From: Phialemonium atrogriseum
Taxonomy: Eukaryota > Ascomycota > Sordariomycetes > Cephalothecales > Cephalothecaceae
NCBI RefSeq assembly: GCF_030411735.1
Contig: NW_026848149.1
Span: 129,323 to 193,322 of the forward strand
Reading direction: 5' to 3'
DNA: 64,000 bases
The notes beneath the pieces were generated by a model. That model was not told where the DNA came from. It saw only the letters and a program-made list of their open reading frames with translations, and did not search any database. Shown here one piece after another: positions 31,580-44,172 of this stretch; within the stretch, counting starts at the first letter, position 1, and every line of letters starts with the position of its first letter. The translations under genes and the position numbers were made by a program.

Positions 31580-33922
31580 ATGGGCCCTTGTGTTCTGAGG
31601 CACAGGGTACCATGGCGTTATCTGGCATCGTCTGCATGCTTCTCATTTGTGTCTTGTATGAACGTTGTAAAACAACAGAACCACTTGTACTAGGTTCGTT
31701 AATAGAAAATACCAAGTATATTGCTTGCTACTGACCACTGTAGAGGTCGTTCTACGCCTACATCGCTCTGTTGTCTTGGCTGGATTTCGTTCGGCCTGTA
31801 TAAACCTCGCAGCCATCCCCGTCATAGGAGAACGAAAGATTACACTAGTAGTCGAGGGCATATCTTGTTACAAACTTCCTACCAACATGACAACACCTTC
31901 GTAAGACCCGCTCAGGGGTATCACTGGCCGGCCCAACCGCCGTCTACAGGGTCGCGTTGCCAACCGGCACCATTAGCTTGAGGTGCCCCTCAGAATTCAG
32001 GGCCAACCAGTCAGTCAGGATAGAGACCACCAGCACCATTTCGATCGTGGCAACAGCCAACGCCAGGGAGCTTGGAATGGGGTGTCGCCCGGCCTCCGTA
32101 CCGTGACTTGGTACATCACGGGAACCGGCTATGTCTTGCTCTGCCCGCGGAGATATTACATCTCAGCCAGGGGGGCCGATCGCGACCTGGTCCGCATGTG
32201 GCTTATGATCCCATCCACTCTCGGCGGGCGGGTGACAGCGAGGCGGGAGGTGATGTGATGCAGCCTGGTCGGAACGACCAGCCCAGCAGGGATGCAACAT
32301 TGACAGGGGAGCCGGAAGAGGGCTGGTGCGGGGGAGGAGGCGGCTCTGGAAGGGCCTGATGGCGACGAGGGCATCCTGGTCAGGAGGTTGGTTGGCAGGT
32401 ACGAAGGAGGGCTTACAGTAAATGCAGGCATCTGCAGGAGAGGTGTGACCAAACTCGAGTGTACTCCAGTGTCTCACCGCCACCATGATGAAAGGAACGC
32501 AGATAGCAACCACATCCGGCGAAGGTGTGTCCCCGGGCCGAGGCTAGCCAGGAGGTATCTAGTCCGACGGGGTTTCTCGTGACGGAGAAATCGGTCATGG
32601 CGTCGCGGGTATTGGACGTCGGCCAGTAATATCGATCGATGATTCGGAGCTCGACTGGCAGCAACGAGACTAGTGGAAAGGCCGCGATCGCCGGGAACGC
32701 TAGCAGGGTGATTGACCAGCTGTGTGTGATCGCTTAAAGCCGCGTTCTGGGGGAGGGGTCGCAGTTGGTGGCACGACATCCATGTCTTGGACTGGATGGT
32801 GCGAATCAGAGTGGCTGTTGTGAGACATGGCACACCCAGGTGGAAGAGTAAGATAATCCCAGTGCTGCTGGACAGGTACCGGAGATCAGGCGCTGGCCAT
32901 CGCTGTGGCTTGAGGCTTGAGGCATTGCATTTCACATGTGAGTGAGGACCTAACCCCGCAATGAAGGCAAGTATTGGCCCCGTACATGATGCATCGGATT
33001 TGTCCACCCAACATGCATTAGAAGATTCCAAATCAAGGAACCCAGCCTCCCATCTTCCGGGAGCTGAACCGCTGAGCCCCCACGATCTGCCCACACCTGG
33101 CAGCTTGAAAACCATTGACTCATGGAGAGGCGACGAGTCGATTCCAACAAAGTTTGCTTTTTCAAGATAAGGTAGCGGTGAGTATTAGGGTGGATCGGAT
33201 GGGCCTAAGGACGAGATGGCTTGGGACATGGTGTTCTAGGCAATGGGCGCACAAGCAGACGAGGTTTGCAGCTTGTTTTTTGCAGGCGCAATCCATGCCT
33301 GAGCAACCCAACCATGTCGCAAGCCCCTCACCGACGCGAATGACATGGCGTCGTGGTCTCACCCCACGAGAAACTATCCCACGCCTCGTCACTAGTCACC
33401 GCAAGGGGGTTAGAGGACATTCGCGGAAGAGGAAGGCGGCCTGGCCAAGTCAAAGGTTGGCTTCAACGCTTGGACTCGGTGTAATTGCTCCGTAGCCCAT
33501 TTGCAGACGGCAAGGGATGGTCATCGAGAGTTAGATCTGGATGGATATGCAAATCACAACACCACTATCGACCACCAAACACCTCCACCTGACTGACACT
33601 GACATGCTTGCGGGACCGATTGAACCCCGATTGTCGGTAGCTAACAAGTTTGACGAGGTGGGCGGGATGGTGGGACGGTGGGATTCAAGCGCTTGGGAGG
33701 ACGGACGGCTAAAACAAATGGTTAAGTTTGCCGTGATGAGGAACACACCGGTCCTGTTGGCGCAGCTGCCGCTCATCCATCCGGATTTGTGATGCACGAA
33801 AGACCCTGCGTGTAGTAGTAGCTTTTGCCGATTCCGCATGCGGTATCCCATTCCCCATATGCGTCGATCGAGGCTGAGTGAGATTTCCGAGAGGCACAGA
33901 CGTGGGTGAGTGCTAGCCTTCC

Positions 33923-33950
33923 TTGGGAGCTTGGGAGCTTGGGAGCTTGG
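33923..33950 (+). repeat. Tandem repeat of TTGGGAGC, 3.5 copies
   Basis: Three perfect copies of the 8-bp unit and half of a fourth follow each other in non-coding DNA. Confidence 0.85.
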
Positions 33951-34889
33951 ATAACAGATGGAGGAGGGTATGACTCCTTCGAGGCTTACACAACGAAATG
34001 CTGGTGGCCGGCGCCCAGGACATTTTGGGACGAATCCCAATGCGCAATAAGCGACGGCAGGTGAGTAAAAGCGTTCGTGTTCGGTCTAGACATTCCAGCC
34101 AGCTTTGGGGAAGACAAGCATCCGTGGTCGACAGAGTGAGCTGCTTTGTGAGGCCGAGGGGAATTCCAAGGAAAGTAGGCTTGAACTTGTGGATGGCGGT
34201 GTAGACAGACCGGCGGTGTGTCGCCCTCCAAGGTTGCGCGCGCGACTAGTAAGATTAGAGTTTCGATTTCGCTTGCATTGGACCCTTCTTGCGCCAAGTG
34301 GATCGGATGGAGATGGAAGATGATGTCAGCCAGCAGCGAAAAAAGCACGAGGGAGCCATCGCCTTCTCTCCTTAGCCGAGAAACCGAGTTGAGGAGGTGA
34401 GCTCGGCGCCAAGATCCATCCGTGTTCTGAGTTTCGCGAGTTGCAACGGCGGCCATTGCTGCTAATGAAACATGATCGCCCTCGTTGCCTCTTGTCGTAT
34501 TCCCCTGCCTTCCCTTTTGCTTGCTAGCTAACAATCATCGTGCCTCCAAGGTTTCCCAAAGTGAAGGCCCTGCCCGACTGCCGGCTACCCGGCTGGGCAG
34601 TGGGCACGCAAGGCGACGGGGAAAGGTCGGGGACTTGCAATCCCTAGCCCTTGGTCCTCTGCATTAGCCTCATAGTGGCTAATAAAGCAGCGACGGAGCT
34701 TGGGCTGGATTGGTCGTTGATTTAACGTCGTACATAAAGCTGTGCATGTACAGATTGGTCCCGTACATGGAAGAAACAAGGACCGACCCCCTTACCTTCC
34801 CCCCGCCTGCACAGAGACGAGTCAACGCGGGGGGTGCTGCATGCCAGTGTGGCCGGAGGATCCATTCCAACTGGCCCAGGAAAAGTTGC

Positions 34890-35630
34890 GCGTATGGGTA
34901 GGAACCTACCTAAGTAACTACCTAGGTACATACCTAAGGTAACATCATACCATGTGTCGCGGACTCGCGGGAGGGACGGGCTTGGAGGGGGCCACGGAAC
35001 GCACCGCGTGAAGAAAGTGGCCTTCTATTTCCGACCCTGACCATCCGAGGCTTGGGTAGGCCAAGCTGGGTCTCCACAGATTCTCCATGCCCTAGCACGC
35101 CTAGGTACTGTACATACATACCTACCTACTGTGCTGCGTACCACGTATCTACACCAAGTGCATAGGCAGGATTGCATTGGGCTGTTTACCTGGTTTGAAT
35201 TAGGTTGGTAGGCTCGGGGATTTGCCTTTTCGATTATGTGGTTTCTGGAATGGAAATGTGCAGCTTCCCCCTTTTCCGGAAACGAGCCCGATCCATGTGT
35301 TCTGGCAGGGACGAGGGGTCACTTGAGGGATTTCCCAGTTTAGCAAGCCGGCGGGGATCAGGAGCAGCCCGACATTACGTACCTAAGAAGGCACGTACCT
35401 ACAGTACCCCGATGGATCAGACGAATTGTTCGCTCAAGCCAGACGGGAAGATCTGTACTTGTACATACAAGCTGCACGCATTAGTGTGGGGTATGGTCTG
35501 ACTTGCAACTGTTGAACAGAAATGGCCCCATATACACTACAGCACTACATAGAGGTACCCAGGTACCTACCTAAGGTACCTATGTTCCTATCCTTAGGTG
35601 TCCGGGCAGGTTGGTACCTAGGTTCCAGGT
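34890..35630. repeat. Cluster of CCTAGGTA/CCTACCTA palindrome-like words
   Basis: Within about 700 bp the words TACCTAGGTAC, TACCTACCTA, TACCTAAGGTA and GGTACCTAGG occur again and again (near 34907, 34930, 35098, 35120, 35390, 35556 and 35613). A smaller group is at 59327-59356. Such words are frequent in non-coding DNA of many Pezizomycotina. They can form short hairpins; function is not known. Confidence 0.6.
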
Positions 35631-35696
35631 TGTATTTTCGCAACCTGGCACGATAAGAGGATTGCGAGGGGTTCGTATTGTGGAGGTTGGTGATTC

Positions 35697-35725
35697 AAAA
35701 AAAAAAAAAAAAAAAAAAAAAAAAA
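35697..35725 (+). repeat. Poly-A run of 29 bases
   Basis: An uninterrupted A29 run. It could be the tail of a retroposed sequence, a slippage tract or a nucleosome-free element. No target-site duplication was recognised. Confidence 0.9.
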
Positions 35726-35754
35726 GCACCAAAGGGATGGAAAACAGGGACAAA

Positions 35755-35952
35755 ATGAGGACCATCACAGCCAGCCAGCTGGCTTCCTTCGGTCTTTGGC
35801 TCCTTGGCTTTTTCCTGTCCCCGGTTGATGTTGCCATTGCCAGTTCCCCCATTGGCAACGAGTTCTTGAGAATGAGGGGAAAGGCCGCAAAAAGCAATCT
35901 GAGGCGTCGTGAAGCAGGAAGGCTACAGACGACATATGACGAGTCTCATTAG
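35755..35952 (+). CDS. Possible small secreted protein (weak)
   Basis: A 65-codon open frame starts MRTITASQLASFGLWLLGFF. The first ~26 residues resemble a signal peptide with a possible cleavage after VDVAIAS. The rest is short and basic with no Cys. The same frame stays open upstream to before the A29 run. There is no homology I can recall, and the surroundings are gene-poor, so this may be chance. Confidence 0.15.
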   Translation: MRTITASQLASFGLWLLGFFLSPVDVAIASSPIGNEFLRMRGKAAKSNLRRREAGRLQTTYDESH

Positions 35953-38900
35953 TACATGCGCATGTAGGTATATCGGCGCTACTATCCCTCCAAAATCGCA
36001 GGGATGACATGCGGTGCAGCGTGGGGGTCCATCGAGATGGGCTCCCAGGATTTGACGTGCTCACGATGATTTTCGGGCCTGTGCCGTGCTCAACAGCCTG
36101 TTTCATTACGTACCAGTTGACCAGGGACCGCAATCGCTTCGACTCCATAGGTGACGGAGCGGATACCTGTGTCATACAACCTAGAATGAAGTCGACCTTA
36201 CCTAGGTCAAGGACGGATTGCACTGCCTACCGAGATATGTCACAGATGCACACTTCCTGGTCCCAGCTGAAGAGCAAGCATTGTCTCCATTTTTAGAACA
36301 GAGCCAGGGCATAGTATACATAATAGCACGGCGTGGAGTATTTCCACTCGGAAAAGCGAAAACACAACTTAATTTCCTGAGGAAGAAGTGGATACAGAGG
36401 CCCACAGGCCTAGACCACAGGTCTACCTTATTCTTCGCAACATGGGTTCTAGGTGTCTCTCGAAGGCCGGCAACGGAAGGCTACGATGCAAGAGAACGTG
36501 TACAATTTGGATCTGGCCAGCGGACAACGGGGGAATGATAAATCTACGCGGCCCTGGTCAACCCTTCTTCCAAAGAGCGAGGGACAATGCGCGTGCGTGC
36601 ATGCATCTCCTGTGTATCATCATGTACATAGGCTCTACTGCAGGCTTGCAGTAGGGGGGGCCTGCAGCTTGTAGGCTAAGTAGGAAAGAGGGGAAGCCAA
36701 TTGTGGCTCTTCATTGGCGAGAGGCTTCGAATGAGTTCAGGCAATTGGAAGAGTTTCGATTGGCTCCGGGCTCGGCGCCCAAACCGTTGGGGTGTGCGTG
36801 TGCCTCTGAATCAATAAAATTTGTCAACGGGCGGACCATCGTGAGATTCACCCAGTCTCGAGGGCGGGAGCTGAACAAGGAGGGGCTCGAGCTGGCCGCA
36901 AGTCGCCACCTGAGCTGGACCCAACTGGACTCAACTTGAGGTAGACTGGGCTCTGCTGGAGCCACAGCGTAATAGCAACAACGACAGTTCCCGCTTTGGC
37001 TAATGTGTAGTATATGGGATCTTATTCTTCGCCCGTTGGATAAGTATATACCTGGCACGGGCCGGCGGCGGAGGAGAAGGCGGGCCTGCGAGGGCTGAAG
37101 GGCCGGGCCATTCATTACTTTATGTGACAAGGCGGGGAATCATTTCTGCACGCGAGGCAGGAACCTAGCTACTAGGTATCACTCCCGCTTGTCCACGATC
37201 CCATCTTGCAACAGCACTGGCTGAATTCATTAATGACGCACGCCATCTCACGAAAGTTGGGGGCCGGGGCAGCTGGGGGGAGAGGTAGGGTGGGGCAGGG
37301 CATTGGAAATTGGAAATAACATCTGCCACACCTCACCAGCACCGAAGATCGGCCAACATCGTCCATGATACGAGTCTACGTAGTAGGATTCCTCCAGGTG
37401 TCGCATCGCAAACAAGGCGGCGCTGGCATGCATCTGTGCCCAAAGCCACACATTGCCCTGAGGACCGAAGCGCTCGATGCTGGCATGGTAACACGACGTC
37501 CCATCCACACCACATGGGGCCAGCGTTCCAGGTTCCTTTAACGTACCTTATATGCGTAGAGTGTTCTCACCCGATAGATATCCCCTGAATGCGCCACATG
37601 TGAGGAGCTGGGGTAATATTGGGCTGAGGAGCCTCCGGGAGCTGCACCACCCTTCCCGGCCCATGTCCAACGGCCACACTCGCAAACGAGATGCAATCTG
37701 GGAAGGGCATGATCTCATTGCAACGGGAAGTTGGAAGTTGAGTAACTGTGGGTGGTCGGCTGGATGGATGGATGATGAGACCAACCTGCCGGAGTCATCG
37801 ACTGCCTCAGGTAGTAGGTACGTGCCTCCGTGGCGGGATGATACCGTGAGAAGAATGTTATGTTTCTAGGTAGTTCGTAGTGGGCATACAGCCTGCCGAG
37901 GCCCGACAACTCACTCAAATGGATAGAATATGGGAATTCCGGCTTGTTGATCGAGGTCCATAGCGACGGCTAGAACGACGGCAAAGCAGGGGGAATAAAA
38001 GAGATTGGCCTGACCTCTCCTGCGCGGCACGTATCTCAATTCTCAATCAAGCCCAACCGCCAAGGCTGCCTTGATCGACATTTTGTCTGCTAGAGTTAAC
38101 AAGAGGCTGCGCTCAGCCTGCTGCTTCTCAATGCCGCGTGTCGGGATCTTCAGCCTCAGCCTCTGTCACTCTGTCTTACTCTGTCTTACTCTCCGTTATG
38201 TCGAGTTCTCAAACTGCGCTTTCGCCCGTGCCTTATTTGGATTTGAAAATCATAAACACGGCCGGCGAGAGAAACCTGTTGTGGGGTTGACTGACCATAG
38301 TACGAACAGGACTGGAATGTATCCGGACCTGGGGTCGGATGTCTGGCTAGGAGCGGCCCATGTCGCACGGTGCAGAGCTAGTGGCCGGGGGGCATCTACC
38401 CCGGTCATGGTCTGCACGGATCCCTGTCAAGGAAAAGCAACGTGAATCTACGGATTACAAGTGAAAAGGGGGCTAGAGCTGATCCGTGCGGAAGCACATA
38501 AGATTGCGTCACACTCGAGTATCTGGAGGCCGTCTCCAACGTGGGATTGGCTTGCCCGCATCCGCCAGGGAACATCGAGGGAACATGCGCCATCCGAGTC
38601 CGCAGCTCTGCCAAGCCTTATGCCCCAGTTACTATGGTACTACGGAGTAATCCAAAAAGGTCGCCAACCACTCGCAAGCGCCAGCAAGGCTCAGTTGGCC
38701 GTCTTTCCCCGTTTTTCATCACCTTTTCCAATCAACCCCCACGGTGTAGGTACCTAACTTGATGCGCCAGTCACCAAGGAGATGGCAGCATACTGCCAGT
38801 ATCTCGGTATAATGGACGGTTATCCTAAACAACCTACCATACTTCCCACGCTTCTCCTTGTTCTTAGCAAAGGTATTTTACCAATACTCAGCAAAGGGCA

Positions 38901-39733
38901 CAGTAACAGGTGGAGATGTTGAGAGATACCCAGATATCCCTATGCGGGTCCCGAGCGAGCATCTTGTTTCCAAGTTAAACCATGCACACGACCCCTGCTA
39001 GGGTTCAGCTAGACTGCCAGGTAACCCATGTATGTGTACATGGCCCATGGTCTGGTACGATAATCAGCTAGACCAGTGCTCTGGCGTGGGGTTAACAAAC
39101 AGCATGGTTGTCTTTGGTTTTCTTTTTCCGTTGCGGTTTACTGCCCCTATCTGGGGTAAGTCACTAACAATTTACAGCATTTGATCGCGAGACTTGGAGC
39201 ACGTTGTACAGGTACAAATCGATTTGCCCCTCCCGCCTTTCCCGTCATTGAACCAGCGCATCATCCCTCCCCCTTCCTCCCTCCAAATAATCAGACGGCA
39301 GCTAAGAAACCTCTTTATAACATGCAAGAGAATATTCATACTCAGTCCACGATTTGTCTCCTTCACGATTCTCGCTTCTCGACGATCAACAGGAGCTTTG
39401 GCACGTAGAACGCTCCACAAGCGCTTGGGGAGTTGATCGCCCCGCCAAGTTCTCCCTGCCTCCCCCCCTCTCCTTCCATCTCTCGTCTCTCTTTCTCTCC
39501 CCCACCTCTACAGTAGCTGCCATATTTATAACCTATGGCCGGCCGCCGAGGTCGCTGATCGACTGGCCAACCACTGCCTGCTCCGTGCTGGTCCCGAAAC
39601 CCACTTCTGCCGGGCCTGCGTTTCTTCCTCTTTAAGAACCCCGCTGTCTCCCGCGTCCCCTCCCCCCGGCTACCACGCCTCTGAAGATACCAATTAGCGT
39701 ACCTGGTTGGTATGGTCTCGTTATTGACGAGCT

Positions 39734-42125
39734 ATGGACTGCTCTTTTCCTGTCGTGGCGGACGACGGGGACCTCCCGTGGTCCGATAGCCACAGCATGG
39801 ACTCGGATGATAGCCATTCTATCAACCTCCCACACTCACCTTCGTGGATAGACCACCTCCAGACGAGCTCTGGAGCGGCGTCCGTATCCTCAACCATTAG
39901 CATTTCACACACCGGGCAGCTGTCGCCCATCAGCACCGGCATGGACATCCCCGGGTCCCATCTCGACCACGGCGCCTCCATTTCTGGCGCCTCGGGGCCA
40001 TCATCGACCCCAACCTTGATCCACTCAGCCTCGTCCTCCTGCACCGACTCATGGAGTATCGGCTATGCGGAGCTAGATGATGCACCAGGCACCAGCTGCA
40101 GCAGCGACGGTGCCGACATGCACTGGGAGCAGGGATCAGACCATATTCTGACCGTGACAAAACTGGAGCCCTTGGACGACGACGACTTCCGCCTCGATGA
40201 CGTCAAAGAAGCCCCTGCGTCGACTCTCCCGGGCACAAATGACCCGGCAGCTGCTCAACCGAAAGCAAAGCGGCCGAGGGGACGGCCAAGGAAGCACCCG
40301 CTCACCCCAGTCGTGACGACCAACAAAGTTACCAAGGGCCGGTCGAAGACGGGATGTCTGACTTGCCGCAAGCGGAAGAAGAAGTGCGACGAAGCTAAAC
40401 CACGATGTGAGTAGCAGGCGTTCTCTGCGGGCCCCGGTGGGTATACTGACCGGTCTAGGCATGAACTGCGACAAGAATGCGGTCGTCTGCGAGGGATATC
40501 CGGAGAAGCAAATCTGGAAGAGCGGCAAAGAAAGGGCTGAAGAAGGTACCGATTCTGAATCCTCCCGCTCTTTCGAGACCCGGGTCCTAACTAAATGGAC
40601 TGCAGAGCGACTCAAGTGCCAGCGACTCCCTTCTATCACCATGCAGCCCATTTTCCATGGGCTAGAGACGGTTGAAGACCGCATCTTCTGGAAGCATTAT
40701 AACGAACATCTCAGCAATGTGCTGACTGTGGAAGGAGAGCACAAGAATGCGTTCAAGGACATGATTGTGCCTATTGCGGTCAGCCACGAAGGACTCATGC
40801 ACTCCATCCTCTCTCTGGCGAGCAAACATATCGATTATGATACGCCCTACGGCCTTAACCTTCTCCGGAACAACCCAGGCACCAGTGTCGAGATGCTCCA
40901 GCAGCGCTCTGATTTCCACCACGAGGCGGCGATGGAGAAGCTGTACGCCGATCTGAACCGTGAACACGACAGGTCGAGTCCCGAATACAGGGACATCCTT
41001 TCAGCTCGATACGGCCAGATGCTCTGCCTGTTGCTTGAGTCCATCGCCGAGGGAAACCCCACTGGAGACCACCGGGTCCACCTACAAGCTTACCGGAACT
41101 TGATACAGCAGTCACCCCCTGAGGACCCGGCCTTCTTGTCGTTCATCACCGAGTTCTTCCAGTACCACATCTTTGCCGACGAGTTGATCTGCTTCCCCGA
41201 AGGCGATACCCAGAGGCCAGCCTCGGGGAATTGGCTGCCTGTTTCGCCGATCCACCCCCCACGTCTACTCGGTGTCGCCGACGGCCTCTTCAATTACATG
41301 TCCCACATCACAACAATCCGTAACACAATCCGCTCGAACATGGACAACCAAATCGACCCTGTTGTTGATTACACCAGCCTCTACCAGGCGGCCGAAATAG
41401 ACGCAGCCATCCGGGAATGGACGCCTAGCTGGCTACCAGGCGATAGCCGGGACCGGGTAGGGCTGCTCTACAAACAAATGATGTGGATCTATCTCTTCCG
41501 GACCATCTATCCGCCCTCATCCCCCTCATCCTTGTCCTCATCTTCGGCTTCACTGCCCATGTTTCCGACCCCGACCTGTGCTGGAAGGCCAGCAATCGTC
41601 AACACCCCACCACATTCGGTGTCGACCAGCTGCTCCTCTTCGCCGCGGATCTCGGCTTCGTCGGACTATAGCAGCACTTCCAGTCGCTCAAATCCTCCGT
41701 CTCGGAAGTCGAGCTCTGTCAACGCCCCTACCATGAGCCCAGAACAGCAACAAGCGCAGCCGGCCGACACCAGAGCAGACTCTCCGCAGCCTATCCGTCA
41801 TCCACCCGACCACGACCCCCGAATTACTATAGCCATAGAGGAATCCCTTGCGATTCTGGAGAGCTTCAAGCCCAGCGACCCGAGTCAGACGCTCCTTCTA
41901 ATCCCTTGTCTCCTCATCGGTACCTCGTGTTTCTCGCCTTCGCAACAAGAGCGGGTACAGGCTGCCGTGCGGACAGTCCGAGGCTACACTGGACTCCGCA
42001 ACACGGACCGGGTGACTGAGCTCCTGGAGGAGGTCTGGCGCCTCATGGATTCCGGCGACTGGGTTGCCGTCTGGGATTGGCAGAGAGTGGCGAGAAACTC
42101 GGGCCTCGACTTTGTCTGTGCTTGA
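39734..42125 (+). CDS. Zn2Cys6 transcription factor with AT-hook
   Basis: Two exons (39734-40406 and 40459-42125, intron 52 bp) encode 779 residues. The intron splits the fourth Cys codon. The zinc cluster is complete: C208-x2-C211-x6-C218-x6-C225-x2-C228-x6-C235, with the basic loop RKRKKKC. An AT-hook (RPRGRPRK, 180-187) precedes it, so the protein may contact both minor and major groove. The N-terminal 170 residues are acidic and Ser-rich, a likely activation region. The C-terminal half (from about FKDMIVPIAVSHEGLMHSIL) fits the fungal-specific transcription factor domain type 2. A Ser-rich linker lies near residues 575-660. It is a nuclear regulator; target pathway is not known. It stands alone, without an adjacent metabolic cluster. 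Confidence 0.88.
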
Positions 42126-43833
42126 TATCGTCCTTGCAGCACCCAGACCCACTCGATTTACCACTCACAGCTGACGTTCGCTTCGGTGGCAAAGCCACTC
42201 ATGATACCCCGTTACCTGGTATTCTTTATCATACGACTCTCCACAAGATACACCGTATCTGGAAGATATGACATGCAGCGCATGCCCATAGGAGCCCCTT
42301 GGTCCCTTCGTTCCTCTCGTTTCGCTTCTTATATTGTCATTTCTTGGAATTTCACGACGCGAGGCGTCAGCTATATTATCATCTTGTCTTGTACTTTCGC
42401 TGTTATTTTGTGGTTTCTTTGGCTTACCTTTGCATATTCAGTCGGCTGCTGCGGAGTTCGGGCGTCCCTCTGGATGCATATTCAGTCTTGGCTGGTGTGG
42501 ACGAAAGTGGCGTGGCATATACCCACCAGACCACATTATATCACACATACCTCTTTTTCCATCATTCTCGGCGTTCGTTAGCGGAAACCGGCCGGAGGGC
42601 GGATGGTTGCCAGTCATGGAAAATCACAAGGGCCTTGTTGGACTGGACATGGGGAGAGGGGTTGGATCACGGTGGCGTTTCGTATTTTTTCCATCTTGCT
42701 GCTATATCCTTTGAATAGCGGGCATGTCATCCCATCGGACGGGTTGAACTCTAAAGAGGTCTTGGGGTGTTTTGACAAGCGCATGGATCGTGACTTGGCG
42801 GGGTCAGGGACCTGTGAGAGGGTGGGATCCGGTGATCTTTGTTTGCCTCTTGTTGGAGTTTGCCTCTTCTGGGATATCAATCATGACCACTGGGGAAACG
42901 GAGGCGGAATGGTAGCTTCGGTGGTCTATACCCCTGATTGCCCAGCCACCAGGCTCGTTTATTCCTCCCTCAATACAGAAGCGAGCTTTCTGGGCTCACG
43001 AGACATCCCGTCACACTCGGTTCCCCTCTTATGCTATCGTGACTTCTTAAACCCCCGTCGTTGAAGGGCTGTTGGGCGTACCCGGCCATCCCAGGAAGGC
43101 ACAGGCGTTGTATGTACACACATACATACATGTGTGGTTGCCTGTGTCTTGGTTAGCCAAGGCCACCTTAAATGGAGGCTGTTCTAACCTGCCCCTAAGG
43201 ACTTCCGCTAACTTGCTTTGTCCCTTATATATATTTGCCCAACTTCCTTGCGCATCGAGAGCTATCGAGGAGTCATCTGGAAGTATATGGCGAGGTTGGT
43301 ACAGGGGAGCTGGTTGAGTGTTTCCGTGCTCGATATGTCAGTCAACATTCTGGGCTGAGGACACACCAGTGCTTCTTCGTTTCCCGACCTCTCTATCTTT
43401 CGATATCCCGCCTTGCTTCCTCTTCGGTGTTAGGCCTTCTTCGGCCTTCTTCATGGAGCGTCCCCCGTGTTGGTTGTTTTTCTTGGTCGAGACTCGGTTT
43501 GTTTGGGTGGATTGAGAGGAGCAATATTGCTGCTTTATCGCTTCCAGCTCGACGTATCGATTTTCCCCGAGTTGCTACCACAACGCTCGCTCAATGGCCT
43601 CACGTTTCTCACTCTGCGGTGCCGAGGGGACTTCACGGGCCGAGACCCCCCTCTGCTTCTAGATGGCCTGGCGTTGTGGAGTTTGAGCCATTGACGTGCC
43701 CACCAGCGGATACGCTCCTGGCGACGGTGGAGCGCAAATCCCGGCGACCGAGACGGGCCTTGGCTTCCTCCTGTGGACGTAGGAATTCGGCCTCCTGGTG
43801 GACCTTGGTTGTCTGGTTTCCATCTCCCCGACA
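42126..43833. other. Non-coding interval after the Zn2Cys6 gene
   Basis: T-rich 3' UTR-like sequence is followed by about 1.5 kb without recognisable genes. A 200-codon open frame at 43235-43837 lacks conserved motifs and runs into the start of the next feature in another frame. Confidence 0.5.
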
Positions 43834-44172
43834 ATGAGCACCAATGCCGGCGTTGGAGCCAGCCAAGCACCTCCACAGCAAACAAAGGTCCCCGACCATA
43901 TTGTCAACCACCTCAGCCAGATGACCTTCCATATCCTGGCCCCGGTACAGGCCACCGACAAAGCCACGTGAGCCGTGGAAATGAGGACGAAATATACACG
44001 GGGTCTATTGATGATGGAGTCGACCCGGCAGAATATGGCGAAGTTGGATCAGAGCATCAAGGATCGGACTGATAAGGGGAATCCACTCTCCCCAGAGGAG
44101 CAAAAGAGTGTTGTAGAGAAGAAGGCCCAGTTGCAGAAAGCCTATACCGACGAGTTAAGGCGGAGGTTCTAG
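43834..44172 (+). pseudogene. Gene fragment interrupted by one in-frame TGA
   Basis: An ATG in good context opens MSTNAGVGASQAPPQQ, continues through HIVNHLSQMTFHILAPVQ and meets a TGA at 43969-43971. The same frame then reads on with strongly protein-like sequence (EMRTKYTRGLLMMESTRQN, LSPEEQKSVVEKKAQLQK) to a stop at 44172. Without the TGA the product would be about 112 residues, helical and charged. A CGA-to-TGA or TGG-to-TGA transition would explain the break. It looks like the N-terminal part of a larger nuclear protein, possibly a partial gene copy, but I cannot name the parent. Sequencing error or stop-codon readthrough are the alternatives. Confidence 0.5.

Larger units (their letters stand above)
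31580..39733. other. 8-kb gene-poor tract
   Basis: No convincing intact gene was found on either strand. Small open frames are scattered and lack conserved motifs. The tract carries several small repeats, a poly-A run and a cluster of CCTAGGTA-like palindromes. Faint membrane-protein-like peptides appear on the minus strand between about 31950 and 33000, possibly a decayed gene. The last ~450 bp before 39734 are pyrimidine-rich and should be the promoter and leader of the Zn2Cys6 gene. Confidence 0.6.

Noticed and set aside
43235..43837. 200-codon open frame ahead of the interrupted fragment
   Set aside because: No motif, unusual composition, and it overlaps the better start at 43834 in another frame; probably leader sequence.
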